A stretch of DNA of 17,801 nt from Patescibacteria group bacterium (GTDB taxonomy: Bacteria; Patescibacteriota; Minisyncoccia; Phycocordibacterales; Phycocordibacteraceae): positions 1 to 17,801 of the forward strand of contig JAHJIK010000063.1 in the NCBI GenBank assembly GCA_018823385.1, given 5' to 3'. Position 1 is the first letter of the stretch, and the number at the start of each line of letters is the position of its first letter. This document shows positions 1-6,663 of the stretch, piece by piece. The position numbers were made by a program, and so were the translations under genes. The notes below the pieces were generated by a model. The model saw nothing but the letters and a program-made list of their open reading frames with translations, was not told the DNA's origin and made no database searches.

Positions 1-120
1 ATCTGCCTGATTGATCGAGGTCTGCTCAGGGTTCGACCTCCTTTTTGTCACTGACCACACAGCAAGCAGAGTACAGACCATGAACAGAACCGCACAGACT
101 TCATAAATATACAGCAGCAT
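1..120 (-). CDS. Small membrane protein, partial (C-terminus beyond the left edge)
   Basis: An open frame starts at the ATG at 118-120 and stays open for 40 codons to the edge of the window. It begins MLLYIYEVCAVLFM, has one hydrophobic segment (about residues 3-22), then a basic stop-transfer stretch (TKRRS) and a polar tail, so it looks like a short bitopic membrane protein. A good Shine-Dalgarno site, GGAGG (plus-strand 126-130), lies 5 bases before the ATG and supports the start. It is downstream of, and on the same strand as, the ribosomal operon, but the hairpin at 178-194 separates them. I do not recognise the family. Confidence 0.55.
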   Translation of the reverse strand, partial: MLLYIYEVCAVLFMVCTLLAVWSVTKRRSNPEQTSINQAD

Positions 121-165
121 ATTAACCTCCCTTGGCCACCATTGGCCTTCCCCACCACACTACAG

Positions 166-200
166 GAAAAAACAAAACCCGCCATTGAAGCGGGTGTTGT
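166..200 (-). terminator. Intrinsic terminator of the ribosomal operon
   Basis: On the minus strand the stem CCCGC/GCGGG (178-182 with 190-194, 7-base loop) is followed by TTTTGTTTTTT. The flanking A-rich and T-rich arms could extend the stem with one mismatch. It starts about 15 bases after the rpsI stop codon. Confidence 0.8.
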
Positions 201-208
201 TTGTGTGC

Positions 209-613
209 TTAACGCTTGGTCCACTGTGGACGCTTGCGAGCTTTGAGAAGACCTGGCTTCTTTCGCTCAACAGCGCGAGGGTCACGCTTAAGGTATCCAG
301 CTGCCTTTAGCGTACCGCGTAGTGTTGCATCAGCAGATGTAAGAGCGCGAGCGATGCCCATACGGATTGCTTCTGCCTGGGCTGTTACACCGCCTCCACG
401 TACCTTAACAGTTACGTTGTAGGTTGCAGTAACATCCTCAAGACCAAGTGCGTCCTGTGTAATAGCTGCACGTTCCTTTGTCTTAAAATACTCTGCAGCA
501 GGAACACCGTTCACCTCGATAGTGTTAGTGTCAGCAGGAGTAATACGCACGCGAGCGCTTGCTGTTTTACGTCGGCCGATAGCGGCAATGTAGGGAGCTG
601 TCTTTTCTGGCAT
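209..613 (-). CDS. rpsI: 30S ribosomal protein S9
   Basis: S9 (uS9) is a small-subunit protein whose basic C-terminal tail reaches the decoding region and contacts P-site tRNA. The 134-residue product has the family hallmarks: AAIGRRKTASARVR near the N-terminus, VRGGG in the middle, a GIARAL helix, and the tail KARKRPQWTKR ending in the conserved KR. Length is normal for the family. It is the last gene of the operon, one base after the rplM stop, and is followed by a hairpin terminator. The rplM-rpsI pairing is the usual bacterial one; here it is joined to the end of the alpha operon. Confidence 0.97.
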   Translation of the reverse strand: MPEKTAPYIAAIGRRKTASARVRITPADTNTIEVNGVPAAEYFKTKERAAITQDALGLEDVTATYNVTVKVRGGGVTAQAEAIRMGIARALTSADATLRGTLKAAGYLKRDPRAVERKKPGLLKARKRPQWTKR

Positions 614-614
614 A

Positions 615-1016
615 TTAATCAGTTATGGTAAGTCGCTTCATGCGGTCTTTGCGAAGCTTGTTTCGAGGAATCATTCCATCTACCGCCTTGTAAAGTACTT
701 CAGAGATACCCTTCTTCTCAATGATCTGAGCCATTGAAGCCTCTCGAAGTCCACCTGGATATCCGGTGTACCGAACGTATGTCTTTCCATCGATACGTCT
801 CTCAGGAAGGAACAGCTTCTTTGCGTTGATGATAGTCACCTCTGTTGGGATAACTGCATTCTGAACGTATGAAGTTGATTTCTTTCCAAGCAGAATTGAA
901 GCAGCTTCACTTGCAACGCGTCCTAGTGTTCGTCCTGCAGCGTCAACCGTATACACCTGTGTCTCAAGGTCTCGGGCTGTTCGCTGTTTGGATACTCGTT
1001 GTGCAATAGTTGTCAT
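615..1016 (-). CDS. rplM: 50S ribosomal protein L13
   Basis: L13 (uL13) is an early-assembling large-subunit protein that binds 23S rRNA. The 133-residue product carries the signature YTGYPGGLR (about residues 83-91), the LGRVASEAASILLGK segment near the N-terminus, and the GMIPRNKLRKDRMKRL segment near the C-terminus, all in the expected order. It lies 11 bases after rplQ and 1 base before rpsI, so it is very probably co-transcribed with both. No strong Shine-Dalgarno is visible; translation may depend on coupling with rplQ. Confidence 0.97.
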   Translation of the reverse strand: MTTIAQRVSKQRTARDLETQVYTVDAAGRTLGRVASEAASILLGKKSTSYVQNAVIPTEVTIINAKKLFLPERRIDGKTYVRYTGYPGGLREASMAQIIEKKGISEVLYKAVDGMIPRNKLRKDRMKRLTITD

Positions 1017-1027
1017 ACAATTCTGGG

Positions 1028-1378
1028 TTATACGAAGGCGATATACGCTGTTAGTCGGCCATCTGTAGATGGTGCGCGCTTAACGATGCGAGTGTATCCA
1101 CCTGTTCGCTCTACATATCTTGGCGCGATTGCAGTAAAGAGCTTCTTTACTGTCTCGTCATCGTTTCCAAGACGAGCCGCAACAAGACGGCGGTTAGCTA
1201 CTGAATCAACACGTGCGTGTGATACAAGCTTTTCAATAACAGGACGTAGCTCTTTAGCCTTAGCCTCAGTAGTTGAAATACGCTCATGAATAATAAGGGA
1301 ACGCATAAGAGACTTCAGCAACGCATCACGCTGATTCTTTGGTCGCCCGAATGTTCTGCCTTTGTGCTGGTGTCTCAT
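1028..1378 (-). CDS. rplQ: 50S ribosomal protein L17
   Basis: L17 (bL17) is a bacterial-specific large-subunit protein near the exit-tunnel side. The 116-residue product begins MRHQHKGRTFGR, continues with RDALLKSLMRSLIIHERISTT and ends with a basic TRIVKRAPSTDGR segment, all typical of L17. It follows rpoA by 27 bases, the standard position in the alpha operon. AGGAAT upstream of the ATG is a plausible weak Shine-Dalgarno. Confidence 0.96.
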   Translation of the reverse strand: MRHQHKGRTFGRPKNQRDALLKSLMRSLIIHERISTTEAKAKELRPVIEKLVSHARVDSVANRRLVAARLGNDDETVKKLFTAIAPRYVERTGGYTRIVKRAPSTDGRLTAYIAFV

Positions 1379-1405
1379 ACTTAATTCCTATCTAGTCAAT
1401 GGATA

Positions 1406-2344
1406 CTACTCTGCTTTTAGCTCTACGCCAAGCCCTGATAGCGCAGCCTCGATTTCTTCAACCGCTTTGTCACCCACTCCGTCTAGGTCCTTAAGCGCAG
1501 CAGCAGTCTTCTTTACAAGACCTGCAACGGTCTTAATACCAGCATCTGTAAGGGCTGTAGTAGTTCGGGCAGCAAGGCCCATGTCCTCAACCTTCATCTT
1601 TAGAGCGTCTTTTTCCTCTGCAGAATCAGTTGATGGAGTGCTCATCTCTTCGCTTTCCTCCTGGAAACCAACGACTGCCTTAAGCTGCTGAATCATAACG
1701 TTGATTGACTGCTCAAGAGCCTCACGTGGTGAGATAGTTCCGTTAGTTTCGATGAGTACTCGAAGACGGTTGAAGTCTGTTCGATCACCAACGCGCATGT
1801 TCTCAACCTCGTAGTTTGCACGACGTATTGGAGTGAAGGTTGCATCAAGCGCAATGGTGCCGATATCGACTTTCTCCTTAGTAAGAACCTCACGTGGTAC
1901 ATAGCCTAGACCACGCTCGATAGTTGCTTCAAGTTCAAATGAAATCTTTCCAGCGATATCAAGGATGTGCTGGTCAGGGTTTGCAATTGTTACCTGAGAT
2001 GGAACTGAAAGGTCTGCAGCAGTGATTGCCTTAGGTCCCTTTACTGATAGACGAATAGTCTGTGGCTCATCTCCCTGAAGAGCGAAGTGAACGCGCTTTA
2101 GGTTAAGAAGAATCTCCATTACAGACTCACGAACGCCCTCGATAGTCGCGAACTCGTGAGATACATCCTCAATCTTTACTGATGTAATAGCAGCTCCAGA
2201 TAGAGATGAAAGAATTATACGGCGTAGTGAGTTGCCGAGAGTATGACCGTATCCTGGATACAGTGAGTCAATCTCATAAATGCCTTGCACGCCTTCTTCT
2301 GAGACGACGCGTGGCTTGCTGGGTAGTGTGATGTGGTATTCCAT
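1406..2344 (-). CDS. rpoA: DNA-directed RNA polymerase subunit alpha
   Basis: The alpha subunit dimerises to nucleate RNA polymerase assembly; its C-terminal domain contacts UP elements and activators. The 312-residue protein has both parts. The N-terminal domain (about 1-230) includes GYGHTLGNSLRRIILSS (31-47), VREVLTKEKVDIG-type assembly motifs near 150-162 and a final QQLKAVVGF helix. An acidic linker (about 228-246) follows, then a C-terminal domain (about 250-312) with paired helix-hairpin-helix segments. R260, in LAARTTTAL, aligns with the DNA-contacting arginine (R265 in E. coli). It sits between rpsD and rplQ as expected. Full length, with nothing missing. Confidence 0.97.
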   Translation of the reverse strand: MEYHITLPSKPRVVSEEGVQGIYEIDSLYPGYGHTLGNSLRRIILSSLSGAAITSVKIEDVSHEFATIEGVRESVMEILLNLKRVHFALQGDEPQTIRLSVKGPKAITAADLSVPSQVTIANPDQHILDIAGKISFELEATIERGLGYVPREVLTKEKVDIGTIALDATFTPIRRANYEVENMRVGDRTDFNRLRVLIETNGTISPREALEQSINVMIQQLKAVVGFQEESEEMSTPSTDSAEEKDALKMKVEDMGLAARTTTALTDAGIKTVAGLVKKTAAALKDLDGVGDKAVEEIEAALSGLGVELKAE

Positions 2345-2373
2345 AACTCAATCGTTGTTACCAAATAATAAAA

Positions 2374-2982
2374 CTAACGGCTGTAGAACGAGAGCACAGA
2401 TGACAAATCTCCGGCTGCATCGTTAGCTGCAGTCGTCGGCATCTCCTGCAGACCGCCCTCCATGGTCTTCGCATTCCACGTCAACCAAGAAGGTAGTGTG
2501 CGCTCAGCAAATCGCTCAGCGAACCCTTCGAATAGGACGCTGCTGCGACTTCCCTCGCGAATAGAAATCTTGTCGTTCACGGTCATGCGACGTGATGGGA
2601 TAGTAGTCTTTCGACCATTTACCATAATGTGTCCGTGAGATGCCATCTGGCGAGCCGCACGGCGTGTTGATGCAAGTCCTAGACGGTACACCACGTTATC
2701 AAGACGAATCTCAAGTAGTTTGTGCAGAACGTCAGCAGGAACTGCTCCGTGTGAAGACATAGCCTCACGTACGTAGCCTGAGAACTGCTTCTCAGAAAGT
2801 CCGTAGGTAATACGAACCTTCTGCTTTTCTAGAAGCTGCTTACCGAACTCCGTAGGTCCACGACCACGGCGCTTTGTCTTTCCTCCACGCTCCTGTGCAA
2901 GTGCAAACTTAGCAGTCTGTGTTTTTTCAAAAACAGATGCTCCTAGGCGCTTTGCGATTTTGTATTTAGGTCCAATCTTCAT
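2374..2982 (-). CDS. rpsD: 30S ribosomal protein S4, zinc-free type
   Basis: S4 (uS4) is a primary 16S rRNA-binding protein, needed early in 30S assembly. The 202-residue product has the S4 N-terminal region and an S4-type RNA-binding domain at about 91-153 (RLDNVVYRLGLASTRRAARQ, then HGHIMVNGRKTTIPS). It contains no cysteine in the first 40 residues, where zinc-binding S4 proteins carry a four-cysteine knuckle, so this is the zinc-independent form. The last 20 or so residues (AANDAAGDLSSVLSFYSR) end differently from the usual short S4 C-terminus. It lies 9 bases after rpsK and 29 before rpoA. Confidence 0.96.
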   Translation of the reverse strand: MKIGPKYKIAKRLGASVFEKTQTAKFALAQERGGKTKRRGRGPTEFGKQLLEKQKVRITYGLSEKQFSGYVREAMSSHGAVPADVLHKLLEIRLDNVVYRLGLASTRRAARQMASHGHIMVNGRKTTIPSRRMTVNDKISIREGSRSSVLFEGFAERFAERTLPSWLTWNAKTMEGGLQEMPTTAANDAAGDLSSVLSFYSR

Positions 2983-2991
2983 ATCTATATG

Positions 2992-3426
2992 CTATACGCG
3001 TCGCGCCTTAGGTGGACGAGGTCCGTTGTGAGGAACCGGAGTCGCGTCCTTAATGCTTTTAATCTGAATTCCCTTTGAAGCGAATCCACGAAGTGCTGAC
3101 TCACGACCAGCACCAACGCCGCGGATGATAACGCTTGCTTCTTTAAGTCCAATGATAGTCGCCTTGTCACCAATGAGCTCACCAACCTTAGTTGCAGCGT
3201 ACGGTGTTGACTTACGAGCTCCAGAGAAGCCCATAGCACCTGATGATGATGACATAACAACGTTACCCATCTCATCGGTCAACGCAAGCTTAGTGTTGTT
3301 GAACGTTGCCTCAACGTGAAGCACACCACGATCAAGACGCTTCTTAACAGCACGCGATAGCGCGCGGTCCTTGCGACCCTGATCTAGTCCTCGTCCGGAC
3401 TTCTTGATGATACGTTTCTTACCCAT
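2992..3426 (-). CDS. rpsK: 30S ribosomal protein S11
   Basis: S11 (uS11) forms part of the 30S platform near the E-site mRNA. The 144-residue product has VLHVEATFNNTKLALTD, the GARKSTPYAA segment, RGVGAGRESALRGF and the basic tail PHNGPRPPKARRV. The N-terminus is slightly extended and lysine/arginine-rich (KKRIIKKSGRG), which is common. It sits between rpsM (26 bases upstream) and rpsD (9 bases downstream), as in other bacterial alpha operons. Confidence 0.96.
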   Translation of the reverse strand: MGKKRIIKKSGRGLDQGRKDRALSRAVKKRLDRGVLHVEATFNNTKLALTDEMGNVVMSSSSGAMGFSGARKSTPYAATKVGELIGDKATIIGLKEASVIIRGVGAGRESALRGFASKGIQIKSIKDATPVPHNGPRPPKARRV

Positions 3427-3452
3427 GGTGAATTAATTGACTGAAGTTATGA

Positions 3453-3833
3453 CTATGTCTTATCAAGTGAACGGCGACCTGAACCCATGGTCTTACGCAT
3501 GTTTCCACGTACAGTTCGTGAGTTTGTCTTTGTTCGCTGATTGCGAACAGGTAGACGACGCTCGTGGCGAACACCACGCTCTGAACGAATGTCCTTCAGA
3601 CGCTTAATGTTCTGGCTAACCTCACGACGAAGCTCACCCTCGATGGTGTACTCCTCAGCAATCACACGGATTGACTGCTCCTCGTCAGCGCTCAAATCGC
3701 TACCCTTACGAGTTGGCTCAATATTAGCCTTTTTCAAAATATCAATCGCATTCTTTGGACCGATGCCATAGATAAGTGGCAGCGCATAAGCGAGCTGCTT
3801 GTTGTCAGGGAGAGATACACCGGCGATACGCAT
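3453..3833 (-). CDS. rpsM: 30S ribosomal protein S13
   Basis: S13 (uS13) is a 30S head protein that contacts P-site tRNA and forms bridges to the 50S subunit. The 126-residue product begins MRIAGVSLPDNKQ, has the IYGIGPKNA helix-hairpin-helix motif near residue 22, and ends with RSERGVRHERRLPVRNQRT and a basic tail, all diagnostic. It follows rpmJ by 24 bases and precedes rpsK. Confidence 0.97.
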   Translation of the reverse strand: MRIAGVSLPDNKQLAYALPLIYGIGPKNAIDILKKANIEPTRKGSDLSADEEQSIRVIAEEYTIEGELRREVSQNIKRLKDIRSERGVRHERRLPVRNQRTKTNSRTVRGNMRKTMGSGRRSLDKT

Positions 3834-3857
3834 GAATAAACTTAATTACAAAAAATG

Positions 3858-3974
3858 CTAGCCCTGACGCGCCTTGCGACGTGGGTTTCGCTTGTTAATA
3901 CGGTACAGGGTACCGCCTCGCTTAACGAGGATGTCTCCAGGCTGCTGGACTTTGATGGATGCTCGTACTTTCAT
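3858..3974 (-). CDS. rpmJ: 50S ribosomal protein L36, cysteine-free
   Basis: A 38-codon gene between infA (4 bases upstream) and rpsM (24 bases downstream), exactly where rpmJ lies in bacterial alpha operons. The product starts MKVRASIKVQQPGD, contains VKRGGTLYRINKRNP and ends RRKARQG, matching the L36 start (MKVRAS) and end. Ordinary L36 holds zinc with three cysteines and a histidine; none of these is present here, so the protein cannot form the usual zinc ribbon. The start is fixed by the homology. Its ATG lies only 5 bases after the infA stop codon, so translational coupling is likely. Confidence 0.92.
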   Translation of the reverse strand: MKVRASIKVQQPGDILVKRGGTLYRINKRNPRRKARQG

Positions 3975-3978
3975 CTTG

Positions 3979-4197
3979 TTAGGTAAGGCGCCTCACGATG
4001 CGTGCCCGACCCCCGTAAGGATCAGTGACCATTTCTACTTGGTCACCTACAAGGACGCGGATACGATGTAATTTCATCTTTCCGGCCAAGTAAGCCAGCA
4101 GCAGTTCTTCAGACGCAATTCGAACCCTGAACAGAGAGTTAGGTAATACCTCCTCGACTGTGCCGGTCGTTGTTTCGTCTGATTTACTGTCTACCAT
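3979..4197 (-). CDS. infA: Translation initiation factor IF-1
   Basis: IF-1 binds the 30S A site during initiation. The 72-residue product is the standard length and is an OB-fold. It has TGTVEEVLPNSLFRVRI (about 12-28), LAGKMKLHRIRVLVGDQVEM (38-57) and the C-terminal GRARIVRRL. It is the first gene of the ribosomal operon, directly preceded by a near-consensus promoter, with the ATG only 11 bases after the -10 element. A GAGG lies 4 bases before the ATG, and the mRNA leader would be very short. Confidence 0.96.
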   Translation of the reverse strand: MVDSKSDETTTGTVEEVLPNSLFRVRIASEELLLAYLAGKMKLHRIRVLVGDQVEMVTDPYGGRARIVRRLT

Positions 4198-4208
4198 GAA
4201 GCCTCGTT

Positions 4209-4237
4209 ATAGTAGCAGGAAGCCTAAATATCGTCAA
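4209..4237 (-). promoter_or_regulatory. Promoter of the infA ribosomal operon
   Basis: Read on the minus strand: TTGACG (4232-4237), a 17-base spacer, then TACTAT (4209-4214). This is close to the sigma-70 consensus with ideal spacing. The predicted start is about 5 bases before the infA ATG. Overlapping inverted repeats (ACAGA/TCTGT and AATAC/GTATT) lie just upstream at about 4238-4251 and could be an operator or part of a weak terminator for the gene upstream. Confidence 0.75.
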
Positions 4238-4251
4238 CAGAATACTCTGTA

Positions 4252-5499
4252 TTATGACGCTTCAGACACCGTCACCTTCACCTTCTCAGGGTCATTTGGG
4301 AACGATGTGCTCCAGAATGGTCGAATAATGAGTACTGCCCGGTCAACCTCTGGGAAGCCAGAAAGCACTAGCTGTGCGCCCTCACGGCTTTTACCAGCCA
4401 CAGCTCCAGCAATACGAGCAGTATCTATCTCCCATGTAAGCACAGCATCACCTGTGAGGGTAAATACGTAGGTTTCAGCCCCTACAGGAGCTGAGCCTGA
4501 TCCTGATGACAGACTGAGGTTACTCACGTCTGAGAGCAAAATAGGCTGTCCTGTGTAGGTGCCAATGGCAGTATAGGCAACTGCTTTTGCAAGGGCTTCA
4601 TTTGGGAACACTACCGCAGTCATAGTTCCCTTTTGCTTTACATCCACGTTACCACTTGAACCAGCTGAGTCTGGAAGAGTCTCGTACGTTGAGAAACTCG
4701 CGCCAGGGATAAGAACATATCCATCAGGAAGCTTTTCGGCCATAGCTTTGTCGAGGTCACTTGCAAGTGTTGACTGAAGCGTTGCAACTTCACGGTCACG
4801 TGTCGCTTCGCTTACTGAAGGGCGAATACCAGTGAACCCGCCCTGCATGCTGCTGGTTGATTTTGCATACACCGCATCAAAGGCGCTTGATCCCTTAAGA
4901 CCTGGAATGGTGAAGTTTGTGGCGCCAATGTTATATGACTCACCTGCGGCATCTGCATAGACGGTAGCGTTAAGGGTTCCGGGCTTACCAGCACTTCCCG
5001 CCGGCACACTTACGGAGTCACGAATGCGGTAGATAAGACCATCAGGACTCTCAAACCGTGTGTTCTTTATAAGTGTCTGGTTAGTAGGCTGCTCATTGTA
5101 GATAGTGATGGTTCCCTGAGCTGGATCGTTAGCATTCTCAGAGCTTTCAGCAGGTACTGGCTTGCTAACGGTTGTTTCAACAGTGATTACTTCAAACGGA
5201 AGCTCTCCCGCTCCTGCTGTTGCAGTGAAGTCGCTTGAAACATATGCCTCATTGGTCGTAGGAGTGATTTCAACAGATGTGCTGGCAAATGCATAGAATG
5301 CAGCACCACAACCAAGCACTACAATGAGTGCCACAATCGCTGTCCCCATTGGGAAACGACGACTACCTCCATTCCCCTTCGGGCGCTTTCCAGGCCGTAT
5401 ACGGGGCATTTGAGGGCCTTCTGAGGCTGATGTATCTACTTCTTGACCCATTGCTCTACGTTTAGAAGGAGGAATGATGTCGTTCAATGTTCTCTGCAT
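4252..5499 (-). CDS. Membrane-anchored baseplate-J-like protein
   Basis: A 415-residue protein with a cytoplasmic, Pro/Arg/Lys-rich N-terminus (1-50), one membrane segment (about 52-73) and a large extracytoplasmic part. Residues about 129-205 resemble the baseplate J/gp47 fold: GTITIYN (129-135), TRFESPDG (147-154), VPAGSAG (165-171), AGESYNIG (185-192). The pattern is known from phage and contractile-injection baseplates. In CPR genomes such single-gene, TM-anchored versions are common away from any phage. No other tail gene is present here, so a surface or envelope role is more likely than a phage function; that is inference. It lies upstream of infA on the same strand, but infA has its own promoter. 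Confidence 0.6.
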   Translation of the reverse strand: MQRTLNDIIPPSKRRAMGQEVDTSASEGPQMPRIRPGKRPKGNGGSRRFPMGTAIVALIVVLGCGAAFYAFASTSVEITPTTNEAYVSSDFTATAGAGELPFEVITVETTVSKPVPAESSENANDPAQGTITIYNEQPTNQTLIKNTRFESPDGLIYRIRDSVSVPAGSAGKPGTLNATVYADAAGESYNIGATNFTIPGLKGSSAFDAVYAKSTSSMQGGFTGIRPSVSEATRDREVATLQSTLASDLDKAMAEKLPDGYVLIPGASFSTYETLPDSAGSSGNVDVKQKGTMTAVVFPNEALAKAVAYTAIGTYTGQPILLSDVSNLSLSSGSGSAPVGAETYVFTLTGDAVLTWEIDTARIAGAVAGKSREGAQLVLSGFPEVDRAVLIIRPFWSTSFPNDPEKVKVTVSEAS

Positions 5500-5546
5500 A
5501 TAAATAAGGCAAACTGCTGAATTACCTGCTAAAAGGATATGTTCTT

Positions 5547-5552
5547 AGTATA
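5547..5552 (-). promoter_or_regulatory. Possible -10 element for the baseplate-J-like gene
   Basis: TATACT on the minus strand, about 47 bases before the ATG at 5499. The hexamer 17 bases upstream (TTTCAT, 5570-5575) is a poor -35 match. No clear Shine-Dalgarno precedes the ATG. Confidence 0.35.
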
Positions 5553-5626
5553 GGCCACGAGTGGAGTTGATGAAAGGTACGGGGGGATAACTTATGTAAC
5601 AGCTTCAGTTTACTTTGAAAAGAAAC

Positions 5627-5658
5627 AGCCCGCACGAAACGAGCTGTTCCGTCGGGCT
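5627..5658 (-). terminator. Hairpin terminator after the interrupted orphan gene
   Basis: On the minus strand AGCCCG-ACG pairs with CGT-GCGGGCT (9 pairs with a single bulged base), closing a 13-base loop. It is followed by GTTTCTTTTC. It begins 18 bases after the TAG at 5677-5679, which supports that frame as a genuine gene remnant. Confidence 0.6.
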
Positions 5659-5676
5659 TTGGCGTCATTTCCGACT

Positions 5677-5961
5677 CTACGGAATCTGATAGAAGTCGGC
5701 GAGTGTCGGGTAGTTGACATCAGCGGGTCCGATGCCTTCATTCAAGGCTTTCACGCGAGCGTTCACGAGTTCGTGCTGAGCTTCACGAAGAGCGAAGCCG
5801 GCGTCGAGACGAGCAAGTTGTGCTCGATGTCACTTCGCCAACCTTTTGTGTGTTTCTGTGTGCCAGTTGTGATAGGTGCGTGTAAACGCAGTCCCACCCC
5901 ACATATCGAACAGACTACCCGGTGTGGGTGCCATCCGAAACAGAACAGAGCTAATGAACAT
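5677..5961 (-). pseudogene. Orphan small gene interrupted by in-frame TGA
   Basis: A minus-strand frame starts at the ATG at 5959-5961, with AAGGAAAGGAAAG just upstream. It reads 43 codons (starts MFISSVLFRMAPTPGS, ends HKRLAK) to a TGA at 5830-5832. The same frame continues for 50 codons of protein-like sequence (HRAQLARLDAGFALREAQ..., then PADVNYPTLADFYQIP) to a TAG at 5677-5679. No good start codon follows the TGA, so two separate genes are unlikely. A promoter-like pair upstream and a hairpin terminator downstream frame the whole 94-codon unit. The second part looks like an amphipathic helix followed by a short tail. The simplest reading is a nonsense mutation (from CGA or TGG), or a sequencing error. 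The family is not recognised. Confidence 0.5.
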
Positions 5962-5988
5962 CGACTTTCCTTTCCTTGTCGTGATTTG

Positions 5989-6016
5989 AGTCTACTACGA
6001 AGAAAATACTTTACAA
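5989..6016 (-). promoter_or_regulatory. Probable promoter of the interrupted orphan gene
   Basis: TTGTAA (6011-6016), a 16-base spacer and TAGACT (5989-5994) on the minus strand, 27 bases before the ATG at 5961. A perfect 10-bp palindrome, CGATATATCG, lies further upstream at 6063-6072 and could be an operator. Confidence 0.45.
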
Positions 6017-6138
6017 ATTTGTGCTTGTGTAGCATTTGAACAATCTGTACATTAGTGGCGGGCGATATATCGAGCAAGACACCTTGATATGAGCTGGTTA
6101 GTTACTTAGCACGACGCTGGAACTTACACATCATCTAA

Positions 6139-6167
6139 TTGACAATATTCAATCTATATGCTATACA
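6139..6167 (+). promoter_or_regulatory. Promoter of the plus-strand orphan gene
   Basis: Consensus TTGACA (6139-6144), a 17-base spacer ending in TGC (extended -10), then TATACA (6162-6167). The predicted start near 6174 leaves a leader of about 32 bases before the ATG at 6206. The intergenic stretch 5962-6205 holds this and the divergent minus-strand promoter. Confidence 0.75.
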
Positions 6168-6205
6168 ATAAAGTAAGTCCCCATCAGAACTGGAGGAATA
6201 GGACT

Positions 6206-6517
6206 ATGACCTTTGTATTCAGAGCTACCGGCGTTCTCCGGGAAGCCCACGACAATCGACCCCGTAAGGAGTTCAAGCTCAAGCGAGATATGACCAACGA
6301 CGAGATCCGCCAAGCGCTCGGCGTCGGCGCCCACAGCGCCCGACTCCTCATGTCGCCAAACGCCTTCTACACCGAGGTCGATGGACCAACGCCTGAAGGC
6401 TGTCAGTTCTTCGGGTGGCGGTCAGGTCCGGACACGTTCAACGTGATCGCGACCGAATCGCACGCCTGGCTCGTCTCCAAAGCGGAAGAAATCGGCGACT
6501 TCGTCCGCGACTGCTGA
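6206..6517 (+). CDS. Orphan 103-residue soluble protein
   Basis: Starts MTFVFRATGVLREAHDNRP and ends EEIGDFVRDC. The ATG at 6206 is chosen because GGAGGA lies at 6192-6197, 8 bases upstream. An in-frame ATG at 6158 overlaps the promoter and is unlikely to be used. The protein is soluble and mixed alpha/beta: a basic stretch (RKEFKLKRD), a short helix (TNDEIRQALGV), then a segment with GPTPEGCQFFGW and a C-terminal helix. By my count about three quarters of its codons end in G or C, clearly more than neighbouring genes, suggesting recent transfer or unusual expression. It is a complete single-gene unit with its own promoter and terminator, opposite in direction to everything nearby. I do not recognise the family. 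Confidence 0.75.
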   Translation: MTFVFRATGVLREAHDNRPRKEFKLKRDMTNDEIRQALGVGAHSARLLMSPNAFYTEVDGPTPEGCQFFGWRSGPDTFNVIATESHAWLVSKAEEIGDFVRDC

Positions 6518-6526
6518 GAGTCCTTT

Positions 6527-6570
6527 AAGGCTCCGTGAGAGGCTTCGGCTTCAAACGGGGCCTTTCATTT
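6527..6570 (+). terminator. Terminator of the plus-strand orphan gene
   Basis: AAGGCTCCGT (6527-6536) pairs with ACGGGGCCTT (6555-6564), 10 pairs with one G-U. The loop holds a small inner hairpin closed on TTCG. It is followed by TCATTTTA and starts 9 bases after the stop codon. The rest of the gap to 6663 shows nothing I can support. Confidence 0.7.
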
Positions 6571-6663
6571 TAGTGGCCGTCTCCGACGATATTCGAACAA
6601 ATAGCTCATGAAGCCCCATGCACCCCCTTCAATATATTTCTCAGTTACTTAAACGACACGCCT

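Noticed and set aside
5830..5832. TGA reassigned to an amino acid (as in Gracilibacteria/SR1)
   Set aside because: mnmA ends normally at TGA after GGGIIV, and the alkyltransferase ends at a TGA overlapping the ung start, so TGA is a working stop in this genome.
5659..6039. A 126-codon plus-strand frame
   Set aside because: It is antisense to the interrupted orphan gene, starts at TTG with no Shine-Dalgarno, and begins beside a hairpin. The minus-strand frame has promoter, start and terminator in order.
5763..6077. A 104-codon minus-strand frame in the accessory patch
   Set aside because: It overlaps the better-supported frame 5677-5961 in another phase, has cysteine/histidine-rich low-quality sequence, and its start lies upstream of the promoter.
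6158..6205. Upstream ATG for the 6206 orphan gene
   Set aside because: The ATG at 6158 overlaps the -10 element and has no Shine-Dalgarno; the ATG at 6206 has GGAGGA at the right distance.
6591..6663. Possible tiny minus-strand gene (about 22 codons) or RNA between the 6206 unit and the VTT-like gene
   Set aside because: The frame is too short and lacks a promoter; no tRNA or stable fold was found by eye.
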